64,000 bases of DNA from Monosporascus cannonballus (lineage: Eukaryota > Ascomycota > Sordariomycetes > Xylariales): positions 1 through 64,000 of the forward strand of contig QJNS01000177.1 of NCBI GenBank assembly GCA_004154925.1. Direction: 5' to 3'. A program made the translations under genes and the position numbers. Position 1 is the first letter of the stretch; the number at the start of each line of letters is the position of its first letter. Positions 24,042 through 36,189 of this stretch are shown here, in pieces. The notes beneath the pieces are model-generated. The model was not told the DNA's origin. It worked only from the letters and a program-made list of their open reading frames with translations, and did not search any database.

Positions 24042-24999
24042 TGCTTCAGAGCGTCCTATTCCGATGCAATTATTCGCAAAAACTGTAAAAATTCAACCAG
24101 AACACTTAAAATGAAGGCAGTGATATTGTTAACTTGTTTATTTATTAACTATTAAGTAATGCATATCTTGAAGTCGGCAGATATAAAAATGGCCTATCCA
24201 CTGATATCATTTTTCTCAGTGTAAGGTGGTAAGAATGGAGTGTGACAATTATTTTGTCCATGACCTGCAGGCCCATCCATCCATCCACATCGCTGGATTC
24301 GGCATTAATAACAATCGTCAGCCCTGGGTTCCACCGAGGCACTATTTGGGAAGGCCGATGGAGATGCAGCCAAGAAACGGGTCTGCGGCTGCCGTGACAC
24401 TGAGGCCGTTGTGGCGTCACTAGCCTGCTGCCCAGTTCCCATAAGGCAGCTCGGATATGCATGGCGTTCCTAGCGGTAGGTTGAGCGGTTAAGGGGGAAA
24501 CGAGCCTCCTTCACTTGTCAGCTGCTTGTGAAAAGATTACCCGAGGTTGCATTGCAGTGTTGCACTGAAACATCTCGTTCATACCGTATTAGCACTCAAT
24601 GCATTTCGAAGTCCGTCTCGGCAACACTCGCTGCATATTTCGCCGCTCATAGGGACCTGTATATGCGGCCCCACTTACCCAATGGGTGACTCTTGGCCCC
24701 CAACACTGCAACTCGACTGAGGCTGAGCAACACACTCTGTTGTCTTACCTCAGGTTCACCCGGGGTGACATGTTTGTATATTCTACAGCATGCAGCTAAC
24801 TGCATTAACCGAATTAGGAGGTACGTCTCTTCGTCGCCCACGTGCATCCCTTGACGCCAGTTGTCGAGCGCCAGCGCCTCGACTCGGAGAATCTATCACC
24901 TCTTCAACACATAAGGGATCAACGTCTACTCTTGCCAACAGTCACAGGAGAGGCAATTTAGAGGGAGGCCATTCCACGTCCGAGCCGACCGAGTCGACA

Positions 25000-26002
25000 A
25001 TGCCTCAGACTTGGTTAATTACGGGTTGCTCCACCGGCTTCGGTGAGCAGTTTGTCCGTCAGCTTCGCGCATCGGGAGACAACGTCATCGCAGCCGGGCG
25101 TAATGCACAATCGAAGCTCGCTCATCTCGAGGATACCGGTGCCAGTATTCTTGAACTTGATGTTTCGGCTCCACCAGCAGAAATCGATGCCAAAATGGCA
25201 GAGGCATGGAACATATACCCCGGCGGGATTGATGTGGTCGTTAACAATGCCGGCTACATTTTGAGCGGTGCAGTCGAGGAGCTAACGTAAGATCTATGGC
25301 TTTACCCGTTACATTTTCAGTGAGAATGTGAAGTGCGTCGACTGACTCGCACAATACCAGCCAGCAGGATATGGAAGACATCTTCAAGACTAATCTCCAT
25401 GGCCCTCTTAATATTACCCGAGCATTGCTTCCTAGACTCCGTTCCAAAGGAAACGGCACGCTTTTCTATATGAGCTCACAGGCGGGATGGCATACTGATC
25501 CCAGTGCGGCCGGCTATTGTGCGAGCAAGTTTGCTCTAGAAGGTATGTTATGAATGTTATCTCCGCGGCAGAGGCCCATTGAACTAGAGGAGAGACTGAT
25601 ATCTTCCTGCCAGGCGCTGTGGAGTGTCTCGCTCAAGAGCTAGCTATATTCGCACCGGGCGTAAAGGTGTTGATTGCCGAGCCTGGATACTTCCGCACGC
25701 GGGCATTCCATAACATTAAACATGTGCCCCCGCGAATACCGGATTACGCCGAGTTCAACGCTGCTGTTTGCAAAGCCGAGGCCAGTATAGCGGGTAATGA
25801 GCCCGGCGATGCTGAAAAGGCGGTCGCTATCATGATCGATCTTGTCAAGGGCACCGGCGTAGCGGCTGGAAAGCAAGTTCCGTTGCGGGTCCCGCTTGGA
25901 AGCGACGGCTGGGCAAGAATTAGGGCTAAGTGCGAGAACATGCTGAAGATCTGTGACGACTGGGAGGAGATAGCCAAGAGTACAGATATCAGTCCACCGT
26001 GA
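25000..26002 (+). CDS. Short-chain dehydrogenase/reductase (classical SDR)
   Basis: Predicted 285-aa NAD(P)-dependent oxidoreductase, probably cytosolic. Exons: 25000-25286, 25361-25542 and 25614-26002; introns of 74 and 71 bp (donors GTAAGA and GTATGT, acceptors CCAG), phases 2 and 1. The Rossmann cofactor motif TGCSTGFG is at residues 8-15, with R34 in AAGRN suggesting NADP preference. NNAG is at 82-85, the catalytic Ser in YMSSQ (134/135), and YCASK at 148-152, giving the Ser-Tyr-Lys set. The substrate loop EPGYFRT follows as in related fungal SDRs. The start at 25000 leaves only five residues before the first strand, as usual; an upstream in-frame ATG (24790) would add 70 non-conserved residues. 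It lies between the UbiA and acyltransferase genes and could oxidise or reduce an intermediate of the same pathway. The substrate cannot be inferred. Confidence 0.93.
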
Positions 26003-26137
26003 ATGAGTGGGCGGTCTAAGAGTATGTAGAGAATATTGCGTCGCTCAGCGGTGCTAATGATACAATCTTCGTCTTAGTAGATGTTTAGCTATTTCAGGAC
26101 GAGTGACAGATTATTTGCTCTCTACGAAGGGTTCCTT

Positions 26138-27625
26138 CTACTGCGTCTCAATACCGCATCCTAGCAGCAATTCTTGAATTACCTTGCCAAGAATATCGCC
26201 GACAAATTCATCCTCGTAATAACTTAAGTTAAAGCATGCCCCTAGGTTCAGCTCATCTCTCCAGCTCCAGGCGTGAAACTGGACGCACCTGTTCAACATC
26301 TCGGTCCCGATCCAGAAACCAGCTACTTCAACCTTCCCACGGTCGGCAGAACCGTACTCTCTTTGCAAATACGTGTCCACCTTGCCAAGACTGCTGAGAT
26401 CCGGCGTCTGTACGGGCGGAAGGCCTTCCGGTACTGGAGCGCCGAATAGAGCCGTTGTGCGTCGCACGTATGGTTCTGCCAGATCCAGCAAGCTAATCTT
26501 GTGGCCGCTGCCATCACCCACGTCCCAGAACTGAAGTAGATCGCGCGCATAAACAGCAGCGAGGTCACGCGCTATAACCTCGAAACTTTTTATGCTCTTT
26601 CCCTCCTCGGGCACCACCGAATCAACACACACAGGCAGCCCTGAAAAGTACAGGCCGGCTACTTTGGAGACGGCCTTGGACTCCGGAGTGGCAACAGCCT
26701 CAAGTGGCCGGCGCAGGTCGACGGGCACGAAAGCTGCATAGCACTTGGAGAGCGGATGCTGAGGAAACCCGGCGGTGACGCGGATGATTGCAGCGTGCAC
26801 GGCGCTCGTCACTCTTATACCCCTCTCTCGACACGCTGCCGCTACTTTGTCAGTCGTTGCAGCGTCGAGGCGAGCGACTGCACACCCACTAGCACCAGGA
26901 CTCGATTCAGCGGAGCCATGTCGAGTGGGTAGACCAATGCTTGGTACACCACGAAGGAATTCAGCGACCAGTGCGTCGGCACCGGCAGCTAAGGTTGGAT
27001 CCTCCTCAGCTGACCCTACAGACGGGGATTGGCCCCGTGCTAGGACTTCAAGGTTTGGCGTGAGTGAAGGTACGCTCTCTCGGTCCCTAACCAAGACTTC
27101 CAGAGGAGCGTCAACTCCGTGCTGCATCACCGAAGTAAGCACCGTCATGAAATCATGGCTGAGAAGAGCCATTCCCACCCCATCGACACGCCAGTGCGAC
27201 GAGCGAATGACTACTTCCGAAGAGGTAGGAATCCAGTAGCAAGTAGCGGTAGTGGTGGAGTAGAGACTTGAGAAGAGGTCAACGGCGCTCTCGTGGTCGC
27301 GACAGACAGTAAAAGTATCGTTGGCCCAGGCTTCGGCATCCAGAGGCCCCACTGACAAATGCGGACGCGCCTTGGGGTCTTCGGCATCGTTAGGGCTTAT
27401 GGTGGCCCCCAAAGCCGGGTGCTGGTATCGGAGGACCTGCCATGCACGCCGTAGGTAAAGAACCGGGCCTGCAACAGGCGGATGGAAGACAAGACGCAGC
27501 ACACAGTGGATGGTCCAATGCTCTCGACGCAAAGGCTTGCCAGTATCTGCCAGCATCTTGAAGAAGATTTCTAGGTTGCCTAACGGCCGAGAAGGTATGT
27601 TACTGGTCAACAAGTTTTGCGCCAT
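26138..27625 (-). CDS. Tri3-like CoA-dependent acyltransferase
   Basis: Predicted 495-aa single-exon protein of the chloramphenicol-acetyltransferase/condensation-type superfamily, closest in layout to fungal trichothecene 15-O-acetyltransferase-like (Tri3) proteins. The opening RPLGNLEIFFKMLADTG and the REHW..HC motif (35-41), then QVLRYQHPALGATI, are typical of this family. The catalytic HxxxDG motif is HWRVDG at 144-149. AFVPVDLRRPL near residue 285 corresponds to the conserved mid-domain segment, and the C-terminus has ACFNLSYYEDEF, the position where related enzymes carry a structural loop. Such enzymes transfer acetyl or longer acyl groups to hydroxyls of terpenoids or polyketides. Its stop is 135 bp from the SDR stop (convergent). 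No signal peptide is visible. Confidence 0.85.
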   Translation of the reverse strand: MAQNLLTSNIPSRPLGNLEIFFKMLADTGKPLRREHWTIHCVLRLVFHPPVAGPVLYLRRAWQVLRYQHPALGATISPNDAEDPKARPHLSVGPLDAEAWANDTFTVCRDHESAVDLFSSLYSTTTATCYWIPTSSEVVIRSSHWRVDGVGMALLSHDFMTVLTSVMQHGVDAPLEVLVRDRESVPSLTPNLEVLARGQSPSVGSAEEDPTLAAGADALVAEFLRGVPSIGLPTRHGSAESSPGASGCAVARLDAATTDKVAAACRERGIRVTSAVHAAIIRVTAGFPQHPLSKCYAAFVPVDLRRPLEAVATPESKAVSKVAGLYFSGLPVCVDSVVPEEGKSIKSFEVIARDLAAVYARDLLQFWDVGDGSGHKISLLDLAEPYVRRTTALFGAPVPEGLPPVQTPDLSSLGKVDTYLQREYGSADRGKVEVAGFWIGTEMLNRCVQFHAWSWRDELNLGACFNLSYYEDEFVGDILGKVIQELLLGCGIETQ

Positions 27626-28832
27626 GACGGTCTAAGGTGGCTTAGTGCCTTGGAAACAATGATATGTAGCAGCACGGGAGCATTACTTCTGGACCTGGCG
27701 TTGTTCAGTTTATTTCAAAGTCTAGAATGCTCTCATGCGGGAATTCACAGCATGCTTGCCAGCATGGTGCAGAACTCGATTGACGGAGGGGTGCCGATAT
27801 AGCAGCCCAGTCATCCTTGTCTGGCTGTAAAATGCATCTCCTGACTGCCAAGCGCCATAATATAAAAATAGTAAGTTAATGCAACGCTTAAACAAAATAA
27901 ATACTGTTAAAGAATGACAAAATAATTTAACTCTTCATAATAAATTGTAAAATCGTTATAATATTTCACAACGTACATTTTATATCAACCCTATTTAAAT
28001 AGAAAAGTAAATAATCGAAAAATAAAAAAAAAGCAATAATAACTAGTAATAATTTTAAACCAATTACAACGAGCTACCGTTCACACCTGTTTTATTGGGC
28101 CTGGCTAAGTCTAGGCCCATATAGCTCGGTGCGTAACCCGCAGCGGCAGCATATTTTTGCCCTCGTATCGTACGTACAAGCGATACATGCTTGTTAAGTT
28201 ACTTTCCTAATTGGGAATTTGGCAAAACTTCTAATACGGAGCGATTGCACAGGAAAACAAAAGACTGCGGTGGTCCGCAACCTAATCCGTGCGACGGCAT
28301 AAGAATTAACTTGAAATCTTCAATTAAACAACACACCTTACCAAATCAAACCCCCCATCCCATCTGGTTCCCCCGCCCTATCCCCGGCATCCCCACCCCC
28401 TTTTTCTTATGGAAGTACCAGGTTCGACAGGCCTTCAGTCAGCCGATAAGGTTTCTTGCATGACGGGGTACGACACGCCAGGTGCGGAGGAAAGGATGCA
28501 AAAGGTTGCGACGTCTCACCCACCATGCATCGCACAATAATGTCGCACCTGATACTCTAGCACTGTAACCCAACCATGCCACCATGGGATCCCGCCACGC
28601 GAGATTAGAAATGGTACCTCCGCCACACACATGCAGGTAATCGGCTCTACTATCTTCCCTTGCATATCCCTAAGGAAGCGATCATGCCACGCTCCCATTC
28701 TCAGAATCGAGAGTAGCCCATGAATAGGCTCGGGGATTGTTCCTTGATCACGGTCGTTAAAGGGACACAAAACAATTCTTCTACTGCCTAACTTCTTCGT
28801 CCGCTCAAGAGAGTGAGCCATTTGAAATCACC
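27626..28832. other. Intergenic region with AT-rich RIP patch
   Basis: About 1.2 kb between the acyltransferase and receptor starts (divergent genes). It contains an AT-rich patch at about 27846-28075, looking like a small RIP-degraded repeat remnant and sharing GCTTAAACAAA with the patch at 20.89 kb. The remainder (28080-28832) is GC-normal and is the probable promoter region of the receptor gene. No gene recognised. Confidence 0.5.
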
Positions 28833-30096
28833 ATGCCGGCTCTCCCAACAGAAGAGCAGGTGGCCTACATGCTCGCACACCCGGACGATAACTTGATACC
28901 GAATATCATTGCATGCACATCAATATGTGGCATCGCGTCGATTGTGTTCTTAGCTCTGCGCTTTTCATCGCAAAGGCTAGTGTCCAGCCGCGGACCGACA
29001 CTGAGCGATTGGTTACTCATAATAGGCTGGGTACGTTGAGCAGGGTGGCACAGTAGAACCCAGACCGATAACCAAACCCGTCTGGATACAGGTTTTTTTC
29101 GCTGTTTTCGATGTGTGCTTCGCCATGACGACTCGTTACGGCGGAGGGAAACACATCATTTATGTCACAGACCCTCGTATGCTCCAAATTGTTAGTCTAT
29201 ACCATGCGTCGCACCATTGTCATGCTGCTGGTATCTGACCGAGCCATAGCTTAATCTTGCTAACGAGAATACCTACTGCTATGCGATGGCCTTCATCAAG
29301 CTCAGCCTTCTCAGCCTATACGGGAGCGTTTTTACATCGAAACGGTTCCGTTATTGCGTGTGGGCTGTTGCTGCCGTGGTCACGACATGGGCTGTTTCCA
29401 TTGCCACCGTAGGCATTTTCCAGTGTACTCCGATCGCGTTTGGATGGGATCCTACCATACCCGGAGGCTACTGCTTTAACTACGGTTTGGTCGTTCTAAT
29501 AGGCGGTATCATCAACATCGTAACGGATCTCACCATCCTGTGCATGCCCATCCCGCTGGTCTGGAAGCTTCATGTTACAAGGCAGAAGAAGTTGCTTCTT
29601 TGTTTTACCTTTGCCATGGGGGGCAGTGCCTGTATTATTAGCATGGTGCGGCTGGCATTCGCCTTGGAAGTCGGCTCGACCGCGGATGGAAGCTGTGAGT
29701 CGATCTCCTGTTTCTTACCCTCCCACACTTCGTGTTGGCTACTGGAGCTGACCGTTTACGCTGCAAGGGGACAACATCCCTGCAGGTCTACTCTCAGTCG
29801 TCGAGCTCATGACGGGCATCCTCGCGGTTTCGATCCCGACATACCGGCCCCTCTACCGGCGGCTTGTTGAAGGCCCATCATGGGTTAAGCAGTCCATTCA
29901 AAACGACTACGCTTCCGGTAACCGGAACGCTGAATATCATCGCAGCTTTGGCAGAGAGGGCCCCAGAAGCGTCAGCGTCTCCGCCGGACGCGTCTCTGTC
30001 GGCACGCGACAGGGTATAAGCGTCACTAATCAGATTGAGCTGACGGTGCACACAAGCAAAGGCGGAAGTTGGGTGAGGGTTCCTGACGAGGAATAA
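28833..30096 (+). CDS. Pth11-like rhodopsin-domain membrane receptor
   Basis: Predicted 356-aa integral membrane protein with the fungal rhodopsin domain. Exons: 28833-29030, 29092-29190, 29250-29694 and 29768-30096; introns of 61, 59 and 73 bp (donors GTACGT, GTTAGT and GTGAGT), phases 0, 0 and 1. First membrane segment is about 22-43; DWLLIIGW (59-66) follows. ENTYCYAMAFIKLSLLSLY (105-123) has the family's IKLS..LY motif. FQCTPIAFGWDP (157-168) carries the conserved Cys and Trp-Asp. NIVTDLTILCMPIP (188-201) has the N..xD..P.P pattern, and MVRL (231-234) the conserved Arg. GLLSVVELMTGILA (about 253-266) is the last membrane segment, before a cytoplasmic tail of about 85 residues rich in Ser and Arg. 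Relatives are proposed G-protein-coupled or surface-sensing receptors; no ligand can be inferred. The CFEM domain of some relatives is absent. Confidence 0.88.
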
Positions 30097-30860
30097 TGGG
30101 CCCAGGCGGCAGCATAAATTTTTTTGGAATGGGTAGAATGTTATATGACTAGACGATATTAATGTTTGTATGTGATTGGGATATGGTACTACAACGCGAC
30201 GGGAGAACGGTTTACGATGAAACACCGATAGCACAGCATACCAATGGCCATGTACGTTATGGGGGTTTCTAATATTCGGGTAAAGAGGTTTAATTTCTTC
30301 GAGAATGTGCCCCCGGAGCGAACTATGTATTACGAAGTTCCCGCTGATGATAGTTCTAGTATCCGCCACAATATATACGAAAAAGTAATAAACTTAAATG
30401 TTTGTTGATTCTGAGGCAGAGCTACCTTCATTGAGACGAAAAGGGGAAAATCTGAGCAGAGAACATTGAGAGACATGCGGTATGCACCGATGGACACTTC
30501 TCTCCTTGACCTGTCTTCCTCTTCGTAGGCCATCTTATCGTGCCAAGCTTGCATTTCAGTACATGTGCATTTGCCCGGGCTTTATTTCTAGCGATCTAAG
30601 TTTGACCCTGAAGTTCTCACTCCTGATGATGTAAGATACGGCCCGTCTGGAGGCATTACCTACTGTCTGTTGCTCACCAATAGATAGATATATCGGGATG
30701 AAACTCAATGCCACTTCCTCCCAGCTTCAGGTTTTGCCATTTGCTTTCTGTCTGAAGTATAGATGGGTCCCCCCGGGCAAAGTGACTTCGATCCATTTTC
30801 GGCGCCATATAATACGAATAAAAAGGTGGTAAGTCTTCCAATAATGAGGAAAAGGATAGG
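30097..30860. other. Intergenic region downstream of the receptor gene
   Basis: About 760 bp between the receptor stop and the left arm of the AT-rich block. I see nothing recognisable; composition is ordinary. Confidence 0.5.
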
Positions 30861-31080
30861 CATTAATAAGGTTTGCACTACCCACCCCATATACGCCAAA
30901 GCTTCTACCTACGAGCACCTACGCACCCTACTACCTAGGGTGAGGGAATGGGTACCCGTGGGTGACCCACGAAGACCCATGGGTCCTGATGGGTACCCAT
31001 CCACTACCCATCTGATTTGCCAAGGACCCATTAGATACTCATTAGGTCTTGCCAAGGACCCACGAGTACCTAGTAGGTAA
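30861..31080 (+). repeat. Left inverted terminal arm of the AT block
   Basis: GC-normal arm rich in GGGTACCC, ACCCATGGGT and CCAAGGACCCA motifs; inverted partner at about 63800-63975. Composition drops abruptly to AT-rich at 31081. It keeps its GC although it is duplicated within the window. Confidence 0.7.
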
Positions 31081-34000
31081 AAAATTTGTACATAAAACAA
31101 ATCGCTTTAATAATTTAAAATAATTTAAAATAATCCGGTAAAAATAATAATATTAAAAAATTTGTAATTAAATTATATAAACCTTTTTAGATATTATAAA
31201 ACCAAATAACTCCGATTTCCTTTTAAACCGAACTTAAATTTTGTTTAAATTTTCATTATTATTATTATTTTACGTATTATTCGAATCCTTATTATTTTGC
31301 GCGTAATTATTTTATACGTAATTATTTTGCGCGTAATTATTTTGCGCGTTATTATTTTGCCTATTTTTTTCTAGTACGCTTAAAATTTTAATTATAAGTT
31401 TTGCCTAATAAAATACCAGATTTTTCACTAGAAGCTGCATTTTTTATTTATGGTTGTATTAAACTTTAATAATGACTTAAAATATTTTTAACCAATTATA
31501 TATTTTTTATTAAATAATAATTTGTTTAATGTAACTAACGTATAAATTGATTATTATAAAAATTAAATTATTTTAAGCTTATTTTATATATTACTTATTT
31601 TAAAATAATTCGATTAATATAGTTTCTGCCGCTCTTTATATAGCGCCTATGGTAAAAACTTAAAATCGCAATTAGCTTTTAAATTATGACAAAATTTCCT
31701 TTAGTAAACGTTAAGAAGGCGCTTTTTAAATAATAACTTAATAATTATTTAATATCGTCGAAATTTACGCAAAACGGCGGCTATATATATTAATATTATT
31801 TTAAAATTATTTCATTTTTTAAAGAATATTTATTATTAGATAAAACGCGTTTTTTTTTGCTTTTTAAAAGGAGCCGGGCCCTTAGGCATTATTTTTTTAG
31901 CCGAGGATTGTTTTATAACGCAGGGAATTTTTTTTAATACCAGATAATTTTTTTAATTCTAGAATTAATTGGGGAGCCGTTTACCTAATACGCGTTATTT
32001 TAGCCATTATTATAATTATTATAATTATTAATAAATAATTATTTCGTAATTATTTTAATAAAGTTTTATTATTATAATGGCATAAAGTTATTAATTATAA
32101 TAACGATATAATAATAAGTAAGTATTCCGCGAAATTTTGTTTAAATAAAGGTATAAATAATTGTTTAAGAAGGTAAAATGTATAAAGTAATATAAAGTAA
32201 TTAAAAAAACTTTTATAATTTACCTAAGTGCTTTATTGTAAAAAGTTTTGGTTTTTTTTATAATGAAAATAATACATATAATAATATTATTTTAGGATTA
32301 TTTTGTAATTTTAATATATATATATAAATATTTTTTTAATAACATTTTATATATTATATAATAAAAACAAATAATAAATAAAAAAACCAAAAAAGAAAAA
32401 AACAATTTTAAATCAAATTTAATCCGCTTTTAAAAGTTGCGAATATGTTAATTATATTGCTTATCGCTTTAACCTAGTAATTACGGGCTTGGTTTGCTGT
32501 AATTATAACGATAGATTTAAGTTATCCTGCAAAAACTGCCGGTATTAAGTAAATGTTAAAATTTAACTCTTTGAAATTTTATTCGCTTATCTTTTAGAAA
32601 GGCCCTTATTTTTAGTATTAATTGGCCTTTTTCTTTTTTTGCGAAATTAATCCTTAAATGTAGTTTCTTTATATTAAAATCCGTTTACTTTAGCAGTTCA
32701 ATTAATATATAGAGATTTCAGAAATAGCTGATTTTCGTTTTCGTTATTTTCGATTTTATCTGGATTTTTTAAATTATTATTTAATATTCTGTAAAGTTTA
32801 TTTAGTAATAAGTTATATTGATCCGGGAACTTTCCTAGGTTTTGATAAACGGAGTATAAAATATTTCTCGTATTTTTTTCTTACGTTTTTCGAATCATTT
32901 TCGAGCATAAGCGGGGTCGTTATTATGGTATATAATATTGTTATTTAAATTAAATATTTCAATGCGAATGTAAAATGATATAATTAAAATTAATTCAAAT
33001 TACTACGGTAATATTAATCAACTATTGAAATAATACGTTAACCGAATAGGATTTTAAGTACGTTTTATTAATACGGAGCAATATTAAATATATAGTAAAT
33101 TATGTATAAAATAAACAAAACCGGAAAATATGTTATTAATCCGTTACCATAATATTAAAACGGTTTCGTTTGGACGAATGCCTCAATAATATAATTAAGA
33201 AATAATTTTCAAAATATTAACTAAATTATTTACGTTCGTATTGAAAATAATCGTTAATAATATTCTTTTACGGATTATCGTTAATGCGGCATATCGAACC
33301 TCTTTTTTAGGATTTGAATTTAATAAGATATTTTCTGTAAGGTTTTCGTAATTCGAAATAAAAGTACGTATAATAAATTATATATTCTATTTATTATATT
33401 TTTTCTAATACTTTTTGTATGTTTGCTTAAAGTATTTAAGGGTTTTCTCGTAAAGTGCCTTATCAGATAATTTTAATTAAAAATATTTCTATTAATTATT
33501 AAAATAATTACGAAATTTCATGGCCGTATTGTTTAATAATAGATAAATCAGGACGGAAAAATAAATTAATGAGCGATTATTAGCACATAATTTATTAGTA
33601 TATTTAAGAATTTTCAAAGTTTTTAATTTAGTACCTTTTCGTAATAGTCGTAATTATATTGGTAATCGGTTAAAAAATTTAAAAAATATTAAGTTTTTCT
33701 TATTTTTTATTATGTTTTTTTATTTTTTTGGCTTTTTTATTCGAGCAATATTTTTAATTAGTTTTAATAATATATTTTTCGCATTTACGTAAATACTTAA
33801 ATATAATTTAATATTCGCCTATTACATAGGAAATATGGTTTTCCCGGAAAAAACCGAAATTATTCGTTATTTAGACAAAATATTTAGAAATATTAACCAA
33901 ATAATGAATAAATTTGATATTGTTAAAGGGTAATACATAACTCGTTTTTTTCAATGATAAATATTTGCGTATAAATTTTTAAATTACGGGATACATTTTT

Positions 34001-36189
34001 ATAGGACGTAATAAGAAGAAAATTACCGAACTTTAACGGTCAAAAACGTTACGGATTATTTGAAGTACATTCTTCTAATCCAAAGTTTTATTTATAATTA
34101 TATTTTACTTGATTTATAAAAATTTTTTTTTTGTTAAAGCCCAAATAAATTTAAATAATAAGTATGCGTAATTATAAAAATTAAATAATCATTTCATAAT
34201 TGTTTTAAAAGATCCGTACCAATATGATCATATGTTTCTTTTTCGAGTTAGTAAGGTTTTTGTTTAAAACTTTTTTAAATTTATTTAGTAACTTTATGTT
34301 ATAAGTTTTAAAAAAGTTATTAAATGCCCTTTATAAAGAATGTAACATATATGTATAATGCCGAATTTCGTTTACCTATTGGAATTTGTCGCTTAACTTT
34401 CGATAAAACCATTTTTGCATAATTATTTGTTTAATACTAGGGTTATTATCCGCAGTACAAATACGAAATCGGTCGGCTACTTTTAACCTTTTTAACCGAC
34501 GTAATAATTTGTTATTATTAAATTTATTCGATTTGATATTGTAAAGTGGGACATTAATTAGAACATAAAGTTTTTTTATTCTTAGTTAATATAATAAATA
34601 ATAATTTTTTAGAACGAATATATTAACTAAGGCGTAATTTGAATATTATAGTTAATTAATATATAAGATTTTAAAGGGATGTTCTTAAGTCTATATTTAA
34701 TAACCGCGTTAATATATATCCTTATATATTTTATATATATTTTTACTGCTCATAATTCAAATCCGTTATCGTAAAATAATATTACGGTTTAGAAATATTT
34801 ATTTAAATAACCTTTTATAAGCAATTATTAAAATACGAAATATTTAATTAAAAGCATTTAATTAAGATTAAATATTTTAAAGAATGCTAAATCGTAATTA
34901 TAATGAATAAAGATTATTTTAAAATTATTATATTTAAAAGTAAGGAAAGAAACTAAACATAAATAAAATCCAATAAAGACTTATTAATAAAAGGTTATAT
35001 AATAATTATTTTAGAATTATTTCAAATTATATATATACCATAATTTTATTAAATACTTTATTATTAATAATTAGGCCCGTTTAAGCCATTTTTACGGCAT
35101 ATATTATTCTGTAAATATTTTAATATGGAATTTATTTTGTTTTTTTTAAGAAAGGTGAAATATATAAAGTAATACCCATATCGTCGATATTTAATTTTAA
35201 GTTATTTAATTATCCGTTAATAAAATTATATAAAGTCTTTCTAATATTTCGCATTATGGTTTATTATATTAAATATGCTGATAATTTCGTTTAATAGGTT
35301 TTTATTATTTTTGCTCTTAATATTCTTTTAAAACCATAATTGCTACTAGAACTAAGCTACTTGATCCTCGTATTAGGGCTCCCGATATTCGTAATATTCC
35401 CGGTCAATATTAGAAGAATCGGCCCCTTATCGTATTTAGAATTAAAATCGATTCGAATAGTCTGGTATAATAAAGCAGTTTTTTTAACTAGGTAAGTTCG
35501 GTAAGTTAAATTGTTTTTCGTTCGATAATTATTAACTAAATTGTAAATAATTAAGTTTCGAACTTAATTTTCGGGTATCTTATTTTTAATTTGAATTTAT
35601 TTTGATCGACCTTTAATTTTAATAATTTTTACAGTCACTTCTTAAAAGATAATTTTCGCTAAATATTTCGTTATTATTCTAGTTATAAATAGGAAATTCT
35701 TTTGAATTATTATTTTAATGAAGGTTATTATTTTGTAAAAAAATATTTTATAACGATTTAATATTATCGAAATTATTATCGCCAAAGTTAAAATCCTCGA
35801 AAATTTGCAATATTATTTTGGTATTATAATAAAATTGATTAAAACAATAATAAAAAAAGATTTTATAATAAACGAATAATTAGCGAAAGTAAAAAAAGAA
35901 ATAATCGAAATTACGTAAATAACTGGCGATATAAGGATTTAAAATTACGTATAAATTTTTTCGAACGTTATTTATTTTTTTCCTTTTTTATTAAACCCTT
36001 ATAATAGAGCTATTTGCTCTATTTATTTTAATTTGAACTTAGTATTACCGAAATAATATAATTAGAAAGTTACCCGTTTTAAGTAATACTTTAAACTTTT
36101 TACTAACTAAAAATACCCAAAACGAATCTAACTAAAATTCCAATAATTTTATTTTTGATTTTCTCCCGTTACCTAAATTTATTAAATAT
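31081..36189. mobile_element. RIP-degraded interior of the outer element (left part)
   Basis: About 5.1 kb of AT-rich sequence with stop codons in all frames. No protein motif could be read with confidence. It contains a 15-bp tandem repeat at 31291-31360. It is interrupted at 36190 by the first copia-type element. Confidence 0.55.
31291..31360. repeat. 15-bp tandem repeat, about 4.7 copies
   Basis: Unit ATTATTTTGCGCGTA; copies at 31291, 31306 (GCGC changed to ATAC), 31321, 31336 and a partial at 31351. It lies about 0.4 kb from the left arm of the outer element, a position where subterminal tandem repeats of DNA transposons are common. Confidence 0.85.

Larger units (their letters stand above)
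23122..24999. other. Intergenic region containing inverted repeats
   Basis: About 1.9 kb between UbiA and SDR genes. It contains a diverged inverted duplication (23371-23518 and 23732-23889), a further short inverted pair (about 24004-24031 and 24246-24273), and no supported intact gene. The last 200-300 bases before 25000 should contain the SDR promoter. Confidence 0.5.

Noticed and set aside
24790..25002. Upstream in-frame ATG for the SDR gene
   Set aside because: Would add 70 residues without conservation; the ATG at 25000 places the TGxxxGxG motif at the usual distance from the N-terminus.
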